43,383 nt of DNA from Planctomycetota bacterium (GTDB taxonomy: Bacteria > Planctomycetota > UBA1135 > UBA2386). The notes beneath the pieces were generated by a model, which had not been told where the DNA came from, did no database searches, and was given only the letters and a program-made list of their open reading frames with translations. Shown here piece after piece: positions 22,567 through 29,460 of the stretch. A program made the translations under genes and the position numbers. The stretch is taken from contig JAEUHQ010000127.1 in the NCBI GenBank assembly GCA_016794565.1, positions 1-43,383 on the forward strand. Reading direction: 5' to 3'. The stretch's first letter is position 1. Each line of letters begins with the position of its first letter.

Positions 22567-24096
22567 TCAGGGCGTCGTGCGCAACCTGTGCACGACGCCG
22601 CTCGCCTCGTGCACCACGACCTCGCCGTTCTCACGCAGCCACTGCGCGGTCTCCGCCGACGTACGGCCCGGCAACACGTCGACGACCCAGCGCGCACCGC
22701 GCTGCTTCAGGTCGCGCAGCGTCGCGGCGTCGAAGCCGTCGGCGGGAACGACCCAGCCGCGCCGCCGCGCGTGGTAGAGGAGACGCGGATCCTCGAAGTT
22801 GTTCCGCCGTCCCCAAGTCGCATCGGCGAACGGCTTCTCCGCACGGACGACCGCCAGGTCCTGCGGCGACGACAGCGCCCTCAGCCTCGCAGCGAGGTCG
22901 AGCGCGAGGGTCGACGCGCACACTTCCGCCTTGTGCCGTTCGATCGAAAGCTGCCACGCGCCGTGGCCGACGACCGCAGCGAGCAGACATGACCAGGCGA
23001 GGCGGGTCGCGTTCGCCGGCCAGGCGCGCGCAACGCACCACGCGCCGGCGACCGCGGCGAACACGTGGTAGTGCGGACCCATCACGTAGTGGTAGCTGTA
23101 GCGCAGCGTGCCCAGCAGCCCGATCGCCACGGTCGCTAGCAGCACGATGTCGCTGCGATCGATCCTTCGGCGCGCTGCCATCGCGAGCAGCGCGACGAAA
23201 CCGAACGCCGAGAAACCGTACAGCAGCGTCGTGCGTGTGAGCTGGGCGTACAGCACGGGCTGCACGAGATGGTCGACGGCCGGGAACTTCGTGTCGCCGC
23301 CACTGACGACGCCGAACGACAGACCGGTGTCGGCATGCAGCGAGCGCGCGTGCAGCAGCCATGCCGCGACGGTGACGGCCACGGCCGAGAGCCCGAGCCA
23401 GAGCCGCGGCTCGCGCAACCGGCGCGGGGCGGACGTCGCCGCCCATCCGACCATGAGCAGGCCGATCTGCAGGGCCGTCGGCTTCTGGAGCGCGCCGAAT
23501 GCGAGCGCGATCATCGACAGCCAGAGCGAGAGACGGGCGCCCGTGTCGAGGTAGCGCACGAACGCGGTGAGCGCGGCCAGCGCGAGCGCCGTGCTGAGCG
23601 CATCCGGCATCACGCGTGAACCGAGCAGCATCGCGTGGCCGCCGCAGAGGAACACCAGCGCACCGGCGAGTGCACCCGGCGCGCCGATGCGGACTTCGAA
23701 GAGGCGATGCAGCGCGACCGTCGCGGCGAGCATCGACAGGAGCGAGAGCACACGCCCCGGCCACTCCACGTCCCCCGCTGCGGCCATCACCGAAGCGATC
23801 ATCAGCTGGTAGAGGGGAAACTCGCACTCGACGGCGCCGTCCGTGTCGCCGCGCCAGTCGACGCGCGGTCGCAGCGGATCGAAGCCGTCCGCAAGGAAGT
23901 TGCGCGCGATCGCCTGCGTGTCGCACTCGCGCCACGAGTAGCCGATGCCGTGCGGCACGACGCCGAACCACGTCGCCGTCGCGTAGACCAGCAGCGCGAC
24001 GACGAGCCAGAGGCGGCCGCGAGAGATCGCGACGCCGGTCGACGACGAGCCGAGAGAACGAGGCGGCGCCATGGATGCGCGGAGGTGGGCCGGCAT
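22567..24096 (-). CDS. Polytopic membrane glycosyltransferase-like protein (GT39/ArnT type)
   Basis: 509 residues (501 if the ATG at 24072 is used). It has one membrane segment near the N-terminus (LWLVVALLVYATATWFGVV) and then a periplasmic loop with SWRECDTQAIARNFLADGFDPLRPRVDW, where acidic Glu/Asp residues match the position of the GT-C catalytic site. EFPLYQLMIASVMAA and about ten more membrane helices follow, and a soluble C-terminal tail (about 400-509). It is typical of enzymes that transfer sugars from polyprenyl phosphate to a lipid or protein acceptor at the outer face of the inner membrane. The acceptor is not predictable. Both start codons lack a Shine-Dalgarno sequence; CATAAT overlaps the first ATG, which would favour the second. 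Confidence 0.78.
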   Translation of the reverse strand: MPAHLRASMAPPRSLGSSSTGVAISRGRLWLVVALLVYATATWFGVVPHGIGYSWRECDTQAIARNFLADGFDPLRPRVDWRGDTDGAVECEFPLYQLMIASVMAAAGDVEWPGRVLSLLSMLAATVALHRLFEVRIGAPGALAGALVFLCGGHAMLLGSRVMPDALSTALALAALTAFVRYLDTGARLSLWLSMIALAFGALQKPTALQIGLLMVGWAATSAPRRLREPRLWLGLSAVAVTVAAWLLHARSLHADTGLSFGVVSGGDTKFPAVDHLVQPVLYAQLTRTTLLYGFSAFGFVALLAMAARRRIDRSDIVLLATVAIGLLGTLRYSYHYVMGPHYHVFAAVAGAWCVARAWPANATRLAWSCLLAAVVGHGAWQLSIERHKAEVCASTLALDLAARLRALSSPQDLAVVRAEKPFADATWGRRNNFEDPRLLYHARRRGWVVPADGFDAATLRDLKQRGARWVVDVLPGRTSAETAQWLRENGEVVVHEASGVVHRLRTTP

Positions 24097-24201
24097 TATG
24101 TCGGCCGCGTCCGCGACCGGGTCCGGTTTCGCGGGTCACGTCGGACGCGTCGAATCCTCGAGAACGAACCATCCGTCGCATCGGGACATCGACGCCGAGC
24201 G

Positions 24202-25977
24202 TCAGCGCGCCACGGGCCAGGTCGAACCGAGATGACTCACCTGCTCTGCACCGCCGACGCGCACGACGAGATCCACTTCGACCGGAGCATCGGGCACGAG
24301 CGAGATCGGCAGCGGCAGCTCGAGCGCGACCGCGCGCGAGCCGCCGTCGGGCAGCCGCACCATCGGGCCGTTCCACTGCTCGCGGTGCGCACGCGCCCGC
24401 ACCGACAGTTCGCACGCCGTCGCACTGCGAACCAGCACGTGCACCGGCGCGTCCGATCCGACGAACGGCCGCGTTCGCGCGATCCACGCGTACGCGACCT
24501 CGATGCCCGGTGCGACCTGTCGCGGCCACTGGGGATCGACGTGGAACGGCACGAGGGCACCGTCGTCCCAGTGCACGGTGTACGCGTTCGCGAGGTCCTC
24601 GTGCCGTGCCGCCGACGCGGCCAGCTCGCCGAGCACGGCTTCCCACTCCTGCGTGCTCGACACCCGACCGCGCAGGTTCGTGCCGGCAGGCGCCGTGCCC
24701 TGCATGAAGAGGAACTCGGTGAAGCCGTTCAGCAGGGCGAAGGCGCCCTCGTGCACGCCCGGAGCCTGCACCACCCGGATCGGTTGCTGCGTGGCGCGCG
24801 CGATGTCGAAGACGTCGGCCTCCATCCGCCGGTAGACGTCCGCGGCGCGGAGCCAGGACTGGCGGTTGCCGTCGAGCACGACCGCGTGCGCGGCGACGAG
24901 GAGCGCGAGCGCCGGACCGCGGATGCGCGTCGGCAGCGCCGCGATCGCGAGGCCGTACACGACACAGAGACCGAGGGCCGGTTCGTAGCTGTAGCGCACG
25001 TTCTCGAGCGCAGCGAGATCGAGGTGCTGGAGACCGATGCCCGCGACGAATCCCGCCGTGGCGAGCGTTCCCCCGATCGCGAGCGCCGTCCGCGCACGCG
25101 GCGAACGGACGGACGCGACGCCGACGAGGAGCAGCGCCCCGTGCAGCGTGGCGAGCACGGGCACCCAGATGGCCGGCGTGTGGATGCGGTGAACCGGCGC
25201 CGCGAGCAACCAGAGCCAGTCGACGCACGTGGCGAAACCGATGCGCTCCGCACGCCAGCCGTACTCGGTCCCCGAGCCCCAGGTCCCGAGTACGCGGGCG
25301 CGCCATGCGAGCCACGCGACCACCGCGACGACGACCGGGGCGACCATCGCGGCCGCGGTCCGCCAGTTCGGCGCACGGACGAACGCGACGATCACCGCGA
25401 GCGGCACGAACAGGACGCCCGACTCCTTCGAGCCGACCGCGATCACGAAACACACGGACGCACCGGCCACGAACAGCGCGCGCGCGGGCCCGACCCGCTG
25501 CGCCGCTGCATCGACATGGAGAAGGGCGAGACTCGCGAACAAGACCGACTGCACGTCGACGCGGGCCGCGATCCAGTGCAGCGCTTCGCTGTGCCCCGGC
25601 CAGCCCACGAACAGCACCGCGGTCGCGAGGCTCGCCGCGATCGACCCCGTCCACCGCCGGACCAGCAGGTACCAGACCATCGCGGTCGCGCAGTGCAATG
25701 CAGACGACACGGCGTGGTAGCCGAACGCCGCCGTGCCGAAGAACGGCTGCTCGAACCAGAAGAGCAGGTCGGTGAACGGGCGGTAGAGCGCCGACGAGGC
25801 GTCGGGCGGCACGTCGAACACGAACATGCTGCCGAAGGACCAGTCGCCCCGGTGCCGCAGCACCGCACCGCCCACCATGTGCCGGTCGTCGGCGAGCAGG
25901 CCGACCCGAACCCAGGTCTCGACATGGAGCGCGAGGTGCACGACCGCGACCAGGATCGACGTGATCACGAAGTGCAT
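24202..25977 (-). CDS. Polytopic membrane protein resembling TMTC/GT-C glycosyltransferases
   Basis: 591 residues. Around 10-11 hydrophobic segments lie within about 1-370. The loop after the first (DDRHMVGGAVLRHRGDWSFG) and the segment LFVGWPGHSEALHWIAARVDVQSVLFASLALLH recall the HPVHTEAVxWIAGRxDLL block of TMTC-like O-mannosyltransferases and their bacterial relatives. The C-terminal 220 residues are soluble, with HWDDGALVPFHVDPQWPRQVAP. Bacterial homologues usually carry TPR repeats here; this one seems not to. It is the first gene of the minus-strand glycan group and divergent from the double thioredoxin gene. TAGAGT lies 9 bases before its ATG (leaderless-type). The specific acceptor is unknown. 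Confidence 0.72.
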   Translation of the reverse strand: MHFVITSILVAVVHLALHVETWVRVGLLADDRHMVGGAVLRHRGDWSFGSMFVFDVPPDASSALYRPFTDLLFWFEQPFFGTAAFGYHAVSSALHCATAMVWYLLVRRWTGSIAASLATAVLFVGWPGHSEALHWIAARVDVQSVLFASLALLHVDAAAQRVGPARALFVAGASVCFVIAVGSKESGVLFVPLAVIVAFVRAPNWRTAAAMVAPVVVAVVAWLAWRARVLGTWGSGTEYGWRAERIGFATCVDWLWLLAAPVHRIHTPAIWVPVLATLHGALLLVGVASVRSPRARTALAIGGTLATAGFVAGIGLQHLDLAALENVRYSYEPALGLCVVYGLAIAALPTRIRGPALALLVAAHAVVLDGNRQSWLRAADVYRRMEADVFDIARATQQPIRVVQAPGVHEGAFALLNGFTEFLFMQGTAPAGTNLRGRVSSTQEWEAVLGELAASAARHEDLANAYTVHWDDGALVPFHVDPQWPRQVAPGIEVAYAWIARTRPFVGSDAPVHVLVRSATACELSVRARAHREQWNGPMVRLPDGGSRAVALELPLPISLVPDAPVEVDLVVRVGGAEQVSHLGSTWPVAR

Positions 25978-25986
25978 CGCGGCACG

Positions 25987-25992
25987 ACTCTA
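25987..25992 (-). promoter_or_regulatory. Candidate -10 element (TAGAGT) directly before the TMTC-like gene
   Basis: TAGAGT on the minus strand ends 9 bases before the ATG at 25977, without a Shine-Dalgarno sequence. Confidence 0.45.
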
Positions 25993-26046
25993 CGAAGCGT
26001 CGTCCCGGGGCGCGATCGCGAATGCCCACGAGGGCACGGTCCGCGC

Positions 26047-26052
26047 TATCCT
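26047..26052 (+). promoter_or_regulatory. Candidate -10 element (TATCCT) for the double thioredoxin gene
   Basis: TATCCT is 23 bases before the ATG at 26076. Between them AGGAG (26065-26069) sits 6 bases from the start, so this is a leadered version of the same element type. No -35 sequence is evident. Confidence 0.45.
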
Positions 26053-26075
26053 CGTGCCCCGATCAGGAGTTCGCG

Positions 26076-27110
26076 ATGTTCACACCGCTGCGATTGGTTG
26101 CGTTCGTTCTCGCGCTGCTCGCAGCGCCTGCCTCGTTCCTCTTCGCACAGGAGGGCCGCGACGAACGAGGCGCGCAGGTCTACGACGAGACGGCGAACGC
26201 GCGCACCGTCGTCGCGGCGGCGATCGCGAAGGCGAAGAAGGAGAACCAGCGCGTGCTCGTCCAGTGGGGCGCCAACTGGTGCGGTTGGTGCAAGCTGCTC
26301 GCCGCGAAGATGACGAACACGGCGAAGCTGAGTCGCGAGATCCTCTACGAGTACCAGGTCGTTCACGTCGACGTCGGTCAGTTCGACAAGAACATGGACC
26401 TGGCCAAGGAACTGGGCGCCGAGTTCAAGGCGATCCCGTTCCTCACGGTGCTCGACGGGGACGGCAAGGCGCTCGTGCAGCAGAACACGGAGCCCTTCGA
26501 GACGACGGACGGCGACAAGAACGGGCACGACGCGAAGAAGCTGCTCGCCTTCCTGAAGGAGCACGAAGCGAAGCCGCTCGACGCGAACGCCGTGCTCGCC
26601 GCGGCGACGGCGACCGCGAAGCAGGAGCAGAAGTCGGTCTTCCTGCACTTCGGCGCACCGTGGTGCCCGTGGTGCCACCGCCTCGAAGACTGGATGGCGC
26701 GGCCCGAGGTCGCCGCGCTGCTCGCGAAGGACTTCGTCGACGTGAAGATCGACAACGACCGCATGGCCGGCGGCAAGGACGTCTTCTCGGCGCAGTGCAA
26801 GGCAGCGGGACAGACGGAAGGCGGCATCCCGTGGTTCGTGTTCCTCGACGGCGACGGCAAGATGCTCGCCCACAGCACGGGACCCGGCGGCAACATCGGG
26901 TTCCCCTACCAGCCCGACGAGGTCGAGTACTTCGTCACGATGCTGAAGGCGGTGAAGAAGAACCTGACCGACGACGATGTCGCCGCGCTGAAGAAGTCGC
27001 TCGACGACAACCGCGAGGCGGAGGAGGCGAAGAAGGGCAAGCGCACCGCACCGGCGCCCGGCAGGGCCGACAAGGGCGACAAGGCGGAGAAGAAGGACGG
27101 CAGCGTCTGA
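26076..27110 (+). CDS. Secreted protein with two thioredoxin-fold domains
   Basis: 344 residues. A signal peptide (about 1-25, ending SFLFAQ) is followed by two thioredoxin-like domains. The first (about 42-165) has NWCGWC (Cys69, Cys72) and cis-Pro (IPF); the second (about 170-300) has PWCPWC (Cys197, Cys200) and IPWFVFLDGDG. The C-terminal 45 residues are Lys/Glu/Ala/Gly-rich. The second motif resembles DsbD-gamma/thiol-disulfide reductases; the first equals that of the tandem protein at 2115. Here the two domains differ strongly, unlike at 2115. The start is set by AGGAG and the signal peptide. It heads a plus-strand run with the HtrA-like, redoxin and TlpA-like genes. Confidence 0.87.
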   Translation: MFTPLRLVAFVLALLAAPASFLFAQEGRDERGAQVYDETANARTVVAAAIAKAKKENQRVLVQWGANWCGWCKLLAAKMTNTAKLSREILYEYQVVHVDVGQFDKNMDLAKELGAEFKAIPFLTVLDGDGKALVQQNTEPFETTDGDKNGHDAKKLLAFLKEHEAKPLDANAVLAAATATAKQEQKSVFLHFGAPWCPWCHRLEDWMARPEVAALLAKDFVDVKIDNDRMAGGKDVFSAQCKAAGQTEGGIPWFVFLDGDGKMLAHSTGPGGNIGFPYQPDEVEYFVTMLKAVKKNLTDDDVAALKKSLDDNREAEEAKKGKRTAPAPGRADKGDKAEKKDGSV

Positions 27111-27129
27111 CGCCCCTTTCGCGGCCGCC

Positions 27130-27152
27130 GGTGCGGGCCTAGAGCCCGCGCC
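27130..27152 (+). terminator. GC-rich hairpin between the double thioredoxin and HtrA-like genes
   Basis: GGTGCGGGC (27130-27138) pairs with GCCCGCGCC (27144-27152) with one G-T wobble around loop CTAGA. It lies 19 bases after the thioredoxin stop and 2 bases before the HtrA-like ATG. There is no T-tract. It may attenuate transcription or hide the ribosome site of the next gene. Confidence 0.4.
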
Positions 27153-27154
27153 TC

Positions 27155-28084
27155 ATGAGCATCCTCCGGGGCCTGTCGGACGAGATCGCCGCGGTCGTGC
27201 AGCGAGTGCGGCCCGCGGTCCTGCACCTCCGAACGATCGGGCGCGGGCGCGGCGGCACGGGCAGCGGCTTCCTGTGCGCCAGCGACGGACTCGCGCTCAC
27301 GAACAGCCACGTCGTGCAGGGCGCGGTGGCCGTCGAAGCGACGTTCCACGACGGCCGCACCGCCGTCGTCGACGTACTCGGGACGGACGCCGCCACCGAC
27401 CTCGCCCTGCTGCGCGTGCCCGGCAGCACCGAGCCTCCGCTCGCGCTCGCCGACTCGGGCACGCTGCGGGTCGGCGACTTCGCGCTCGCGGTCGGTTGTC
27501 CGCACGGCCTGTCCCACTCGGTGACTGCAGGCATCATCAGCGGCCTCGGCCGAGCCCTGCCCGGCCCCGACGGCCGCTCGATCGAGGACGTCATCCAGAC
27601 CGATGCGCCGCTCAACCCGGGCAACTCGGGCGGCCCGCTGCTCGACGTGGAAGGGCGCGTCGTCGGCATCGCCACCGCGATCGTGCCGATGGCGCAGGGC
27701 CTGTGTTTCGCGGTTCCGGCGGCGACCGCGAACGTCGTCCTGCCCGAACTGCATGCGCACGGGCGCGTCGTACGCGGCTGGCTCGGCGTCGCGTTGAACG
27801 GCGTCGAGATCGCGCCGACGATCGCGCATCGCCTCGGCCTGCCGTCGCCCCGCGCGCTCGCGGTGATGGGAGTGACGCCGGGCTCGCCCGCCGAGAAGGC
27901 CGGCGTGCAACAGGGCGACCTGCTCCTGTCGATCGGCGAACGGACGATCCGCGGCGTCGGCGACCTGATCGCCGGAATGCCGCGAACGTCGATCGGCGCC
28001 GATCTGCCGCTCCGCGTCCTTCGCCACAACGAGATCTTGAAGACCGTGGTCCGACCGTCGACGGCTCCCAGCGCCGCGGCGTGA
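27155..28084 (+). CDS. HtrA/DegP-like trypsin-family serine protease with one PDZ domain
   Basis: 309 residues. The trypsin-like domain (about 10-195) has the full catalytic triad: His52 in LTNSHVV, Asp82 in ATDLALLRV and Ser158 in NPGNSGGPLLD. A single PDZ domain follows (about 205-300; GWLGVALNGVEI, GSPAEKAGVQQGDLLLSIGE). HtrA proteases degrade or refold damaged proteins, usually in the periplasm. No signal peptide or membrane anchor is visible from the ATG at 27155, so this copy is either cytoplasmic or its start is upstream. No upstream in-frame start with a signal-like sequence is evident. A hairpin sits directly before the start. Its neighbours are secreted redox proteins. Confidence 0.88.
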   Translation: MSILRGLSDEIAAVVQRVRPAVLHLRTIGRGRGGTGSGFLCASDGLALTNSHVVQGAVAVEATFHDGRTAVVDVLGTDAATDLALLRVPGSTEPPLALADSGTLRVGDFALAVGCPHGLSHSVTAGIISGLGRALPGPDGRSIEDVIQTDAPLNPGNSGGPLLDVEGRVVGIATAIVPMAQGLCFAVPAATANVVLPELHAHGRVVRGWLGVALNGVEIAPTIAHRLGLPSPRALAVMGVTPGSPAEKAGVQQGDLLLSIGERTIRGVGDLIAGMPRTSIGADLPLRVLRHNEILKTVVRPSTAPSAAA

Positions 28085-28192
28085 GCCGTTCCGTCGCGGC
28101 ACGATGGCGCCGCGCGAAGTCGACGTTCGGCCGGGACCGGTTGGCCGCGAACGCCGCCCGCGGGTATCCATGGCGGCATCCGGAAGGAACCC

Positions 28193-28930
28193 ATGAAAGC
28201 ACTGCTCACGACATCCTTGTCGTTCTGCCTCGCCGCGCCGCTGTTCGCCCAGGAGGGCGGCAAGGAGCCGGCCAAACCTGCGCCCGCGGCCGCGGAGAAG
28301 GCCGAAGCCCCGAAGAAGCTGCAGCTGGGTCAGCGCCTGAACGGCGAGACGACCCTGCTCGACATCGACGGCAAGCCGCAGAACGCGCACGACCTGCTCG
28401 GCACGATCACGGTCGTCAACTTCTACTCGATCAAGTGCCCGATCCAGGCCGCGTGGGACACGCGCCTCGCACTGATCCAGAAGGACTTCGAAGGCCAGGG
28501 CGTGGTCTTCCTGCACATCGACAGCAACGCGACCGAGATCGGCGAAGCGCCGCCGAAGGTCGAGGGCGACGCGAAGCCGTACGCGAACATCCGCGACCAC
28601 TTGAAGGCGAAGGATCTGCCGTTCCGCGTGTTCGTCGACCACGGCAACAAGATCGCCGACGTGTTCGAGGCGAAGACCACGCCGCACGTCTACGTGTTCG
28701 GCAAGGACGGCAGGCTCGTCTACAAGGGCCTCGTCGACGACGACCAGAAGGACCGCAACGCCGACAACCGCCAGAACCACCTGCGCGACGTGCTCGGCAA
28801 GCTCACGAAAGGCGAGAAGGTCGAGCCGTTCGCGACGAAGGAAGAAGGCTGCTCGATCAAGCGCACGAAGGCCGCTCCGGCCGGCGCGGACAAGGGTGAC
28901 GAGAGGGGCGGCAAGAAGGATGGCGAGTAG
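28193..28930 (+). CDS. Secreted redoxin (peroxiredoxin/TlpA-like) domain protein
   Basis: 245 residues. A signal peptide ends at AAPLFAQ; an Ala/Lys/Pro-rich linker (about 22-43) follows. The redoxin domain (about 45-210) starts GQRLNGETTLLDIDGKPQ and has VVNFYSIKCPIQAAWDTRL, with one active-site cysteine (Cys82) where thioredoxins have CxxC. It continues with GVVFLHIDSNATEIG, LPFRVFVDHGNKIADVF, TPHVYVFGKDGRLVYKG. Another cysteine lies near the C-terminus (EEGCSIK, Cys220) and could be the resolving or exchange partner. This looks like a planctomycete-type thiol peroxidase or a TlpA-like protein with a single Cys. The start is set by AAGGAA 4-8 bases upstream. Its stop overlaps the next gene by 11 bases. 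Confidence 0.85.
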   Translation: MKALLTTSLSFCLAAPLFAQEGGKEPAKPAPAAAEKAEAPKKLQLGQRLNGETTLLDIDGKPQNAHDLLGTITVVNFYSIKCPIQAAWDTRLALIQKDFEGQGVVFLHIDSNATEIGEAPPKVEGDAKPYANIRDHLKAKDLPFRVFVDHGNKIADVFEAKTTPHVYVFGKDGRLVYKGLVDDDQKDRNADNRQNHLRDVLGKLTKGEKVEPFATKEEGCSIKRTKAAPAGADKGDERGGKKDGE

Positions 28931-29444
28931 CCGCCTGCCGGTCGCCGCGGCGCTGCTGGCGCTCGCGGCGTGTTCGAACGAGCCCACGGCGATCGCCACG
29001 GGTTCGTTCTCCGTCACGGCGATGGACGCACGCGGCGTGATGCACCAGATCGCGGCGCACCGGGGCAAGCCGGTCCTCGTGAACCTCTGGGCTACCTGGT
29101 GCCCGCCGTGCGTCGCGGAGATCCCCGACCTGATCGCGGCGACGAAGGGCTTCCGCGCCCGCGGCGGCGTCGTGCTCTCCGTCGCGATGGAACAGCTCGG
29201 CGACGTGTCGGCCGAGGATGCGGTGCCGAAGGCGACGGCGAAGGCGAAGGAGCTCGGCGTCGACTTTCCGGTGTTCGTCTGCACCGACGACGAGATGAAG
29301 ACGATCCGCGCCGTGTTCGGCGTCGAGATCGGCGGACTGCCGCAGACGCTGACCTACGACCGCGCCGGCAACCTCGTGCAGCAGAACGAGGGCATGGCGA
29401 CGCGCGAACAGTTCGAGACGATCGCGAAGGGCGCCGAGCGCTGA
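28920..29444 (+). CDS. TlpA-like thioredoxin lipoprotein
   Basis: 174 residues. A lipoprotein signal has lipobox LAAC (Cys18), from MASSRLPVAAALLALAAC. The TlpA-type thioredoxin domain (about 28-170) has the motif TWCPPC (Cys61, Cys64) in VLVNLWATWCPPCVAEIPD, and GGLPQTLTYDRAGNLVQ with the cis-proline. It is presumably a membrane-anchored thiol-disulfide reductase, perhaps for cytochrome c maturation, fed with electrons by the DsbD encoded convergently. A GTG at 28896 is an alternative start; the ATG at 28920 is preferred because AAGAAGG lies directly upstream. It overlaps the redoxin gene by 11 bases and ends 16 bases before the DsbD stop. Confidence 0.86.
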   Translation: MASSRLPVAAALLALAACSNEPTAIATGSFSVTAMDARGVMHQIAAHRGKPVLVNLWATWCPPCVAEIPDLIAATKGFRARGGVVLSVAMEQLGDVSAEDAVPKATAKAKELGVDFPVFVCTDDEMKTIRAVFGVEIGGLPQTLTYDRAGNLVQQNEGMATREQFETIAKGAER

Positions 29445-29460
29445 CGGCGCCGCCCGCCGA

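Noticed and set aside
22631..26029. 1132-residue minus-strand open frame across the two membrane proteins.
   Set aside because: It is the off-frame shadow of the glycosyltransferase-like genes: Arg/Ala/Gly-rich, no motifs, and it overlaps two genes with clear membrane segments.
23635..26313. 892-residue plus-strand open frame.
   Set aside because: Antisense shadow of the two polytopic membrane proteins, highly charged and without domains; it also runs into the frame of the double thioredoxin gene.
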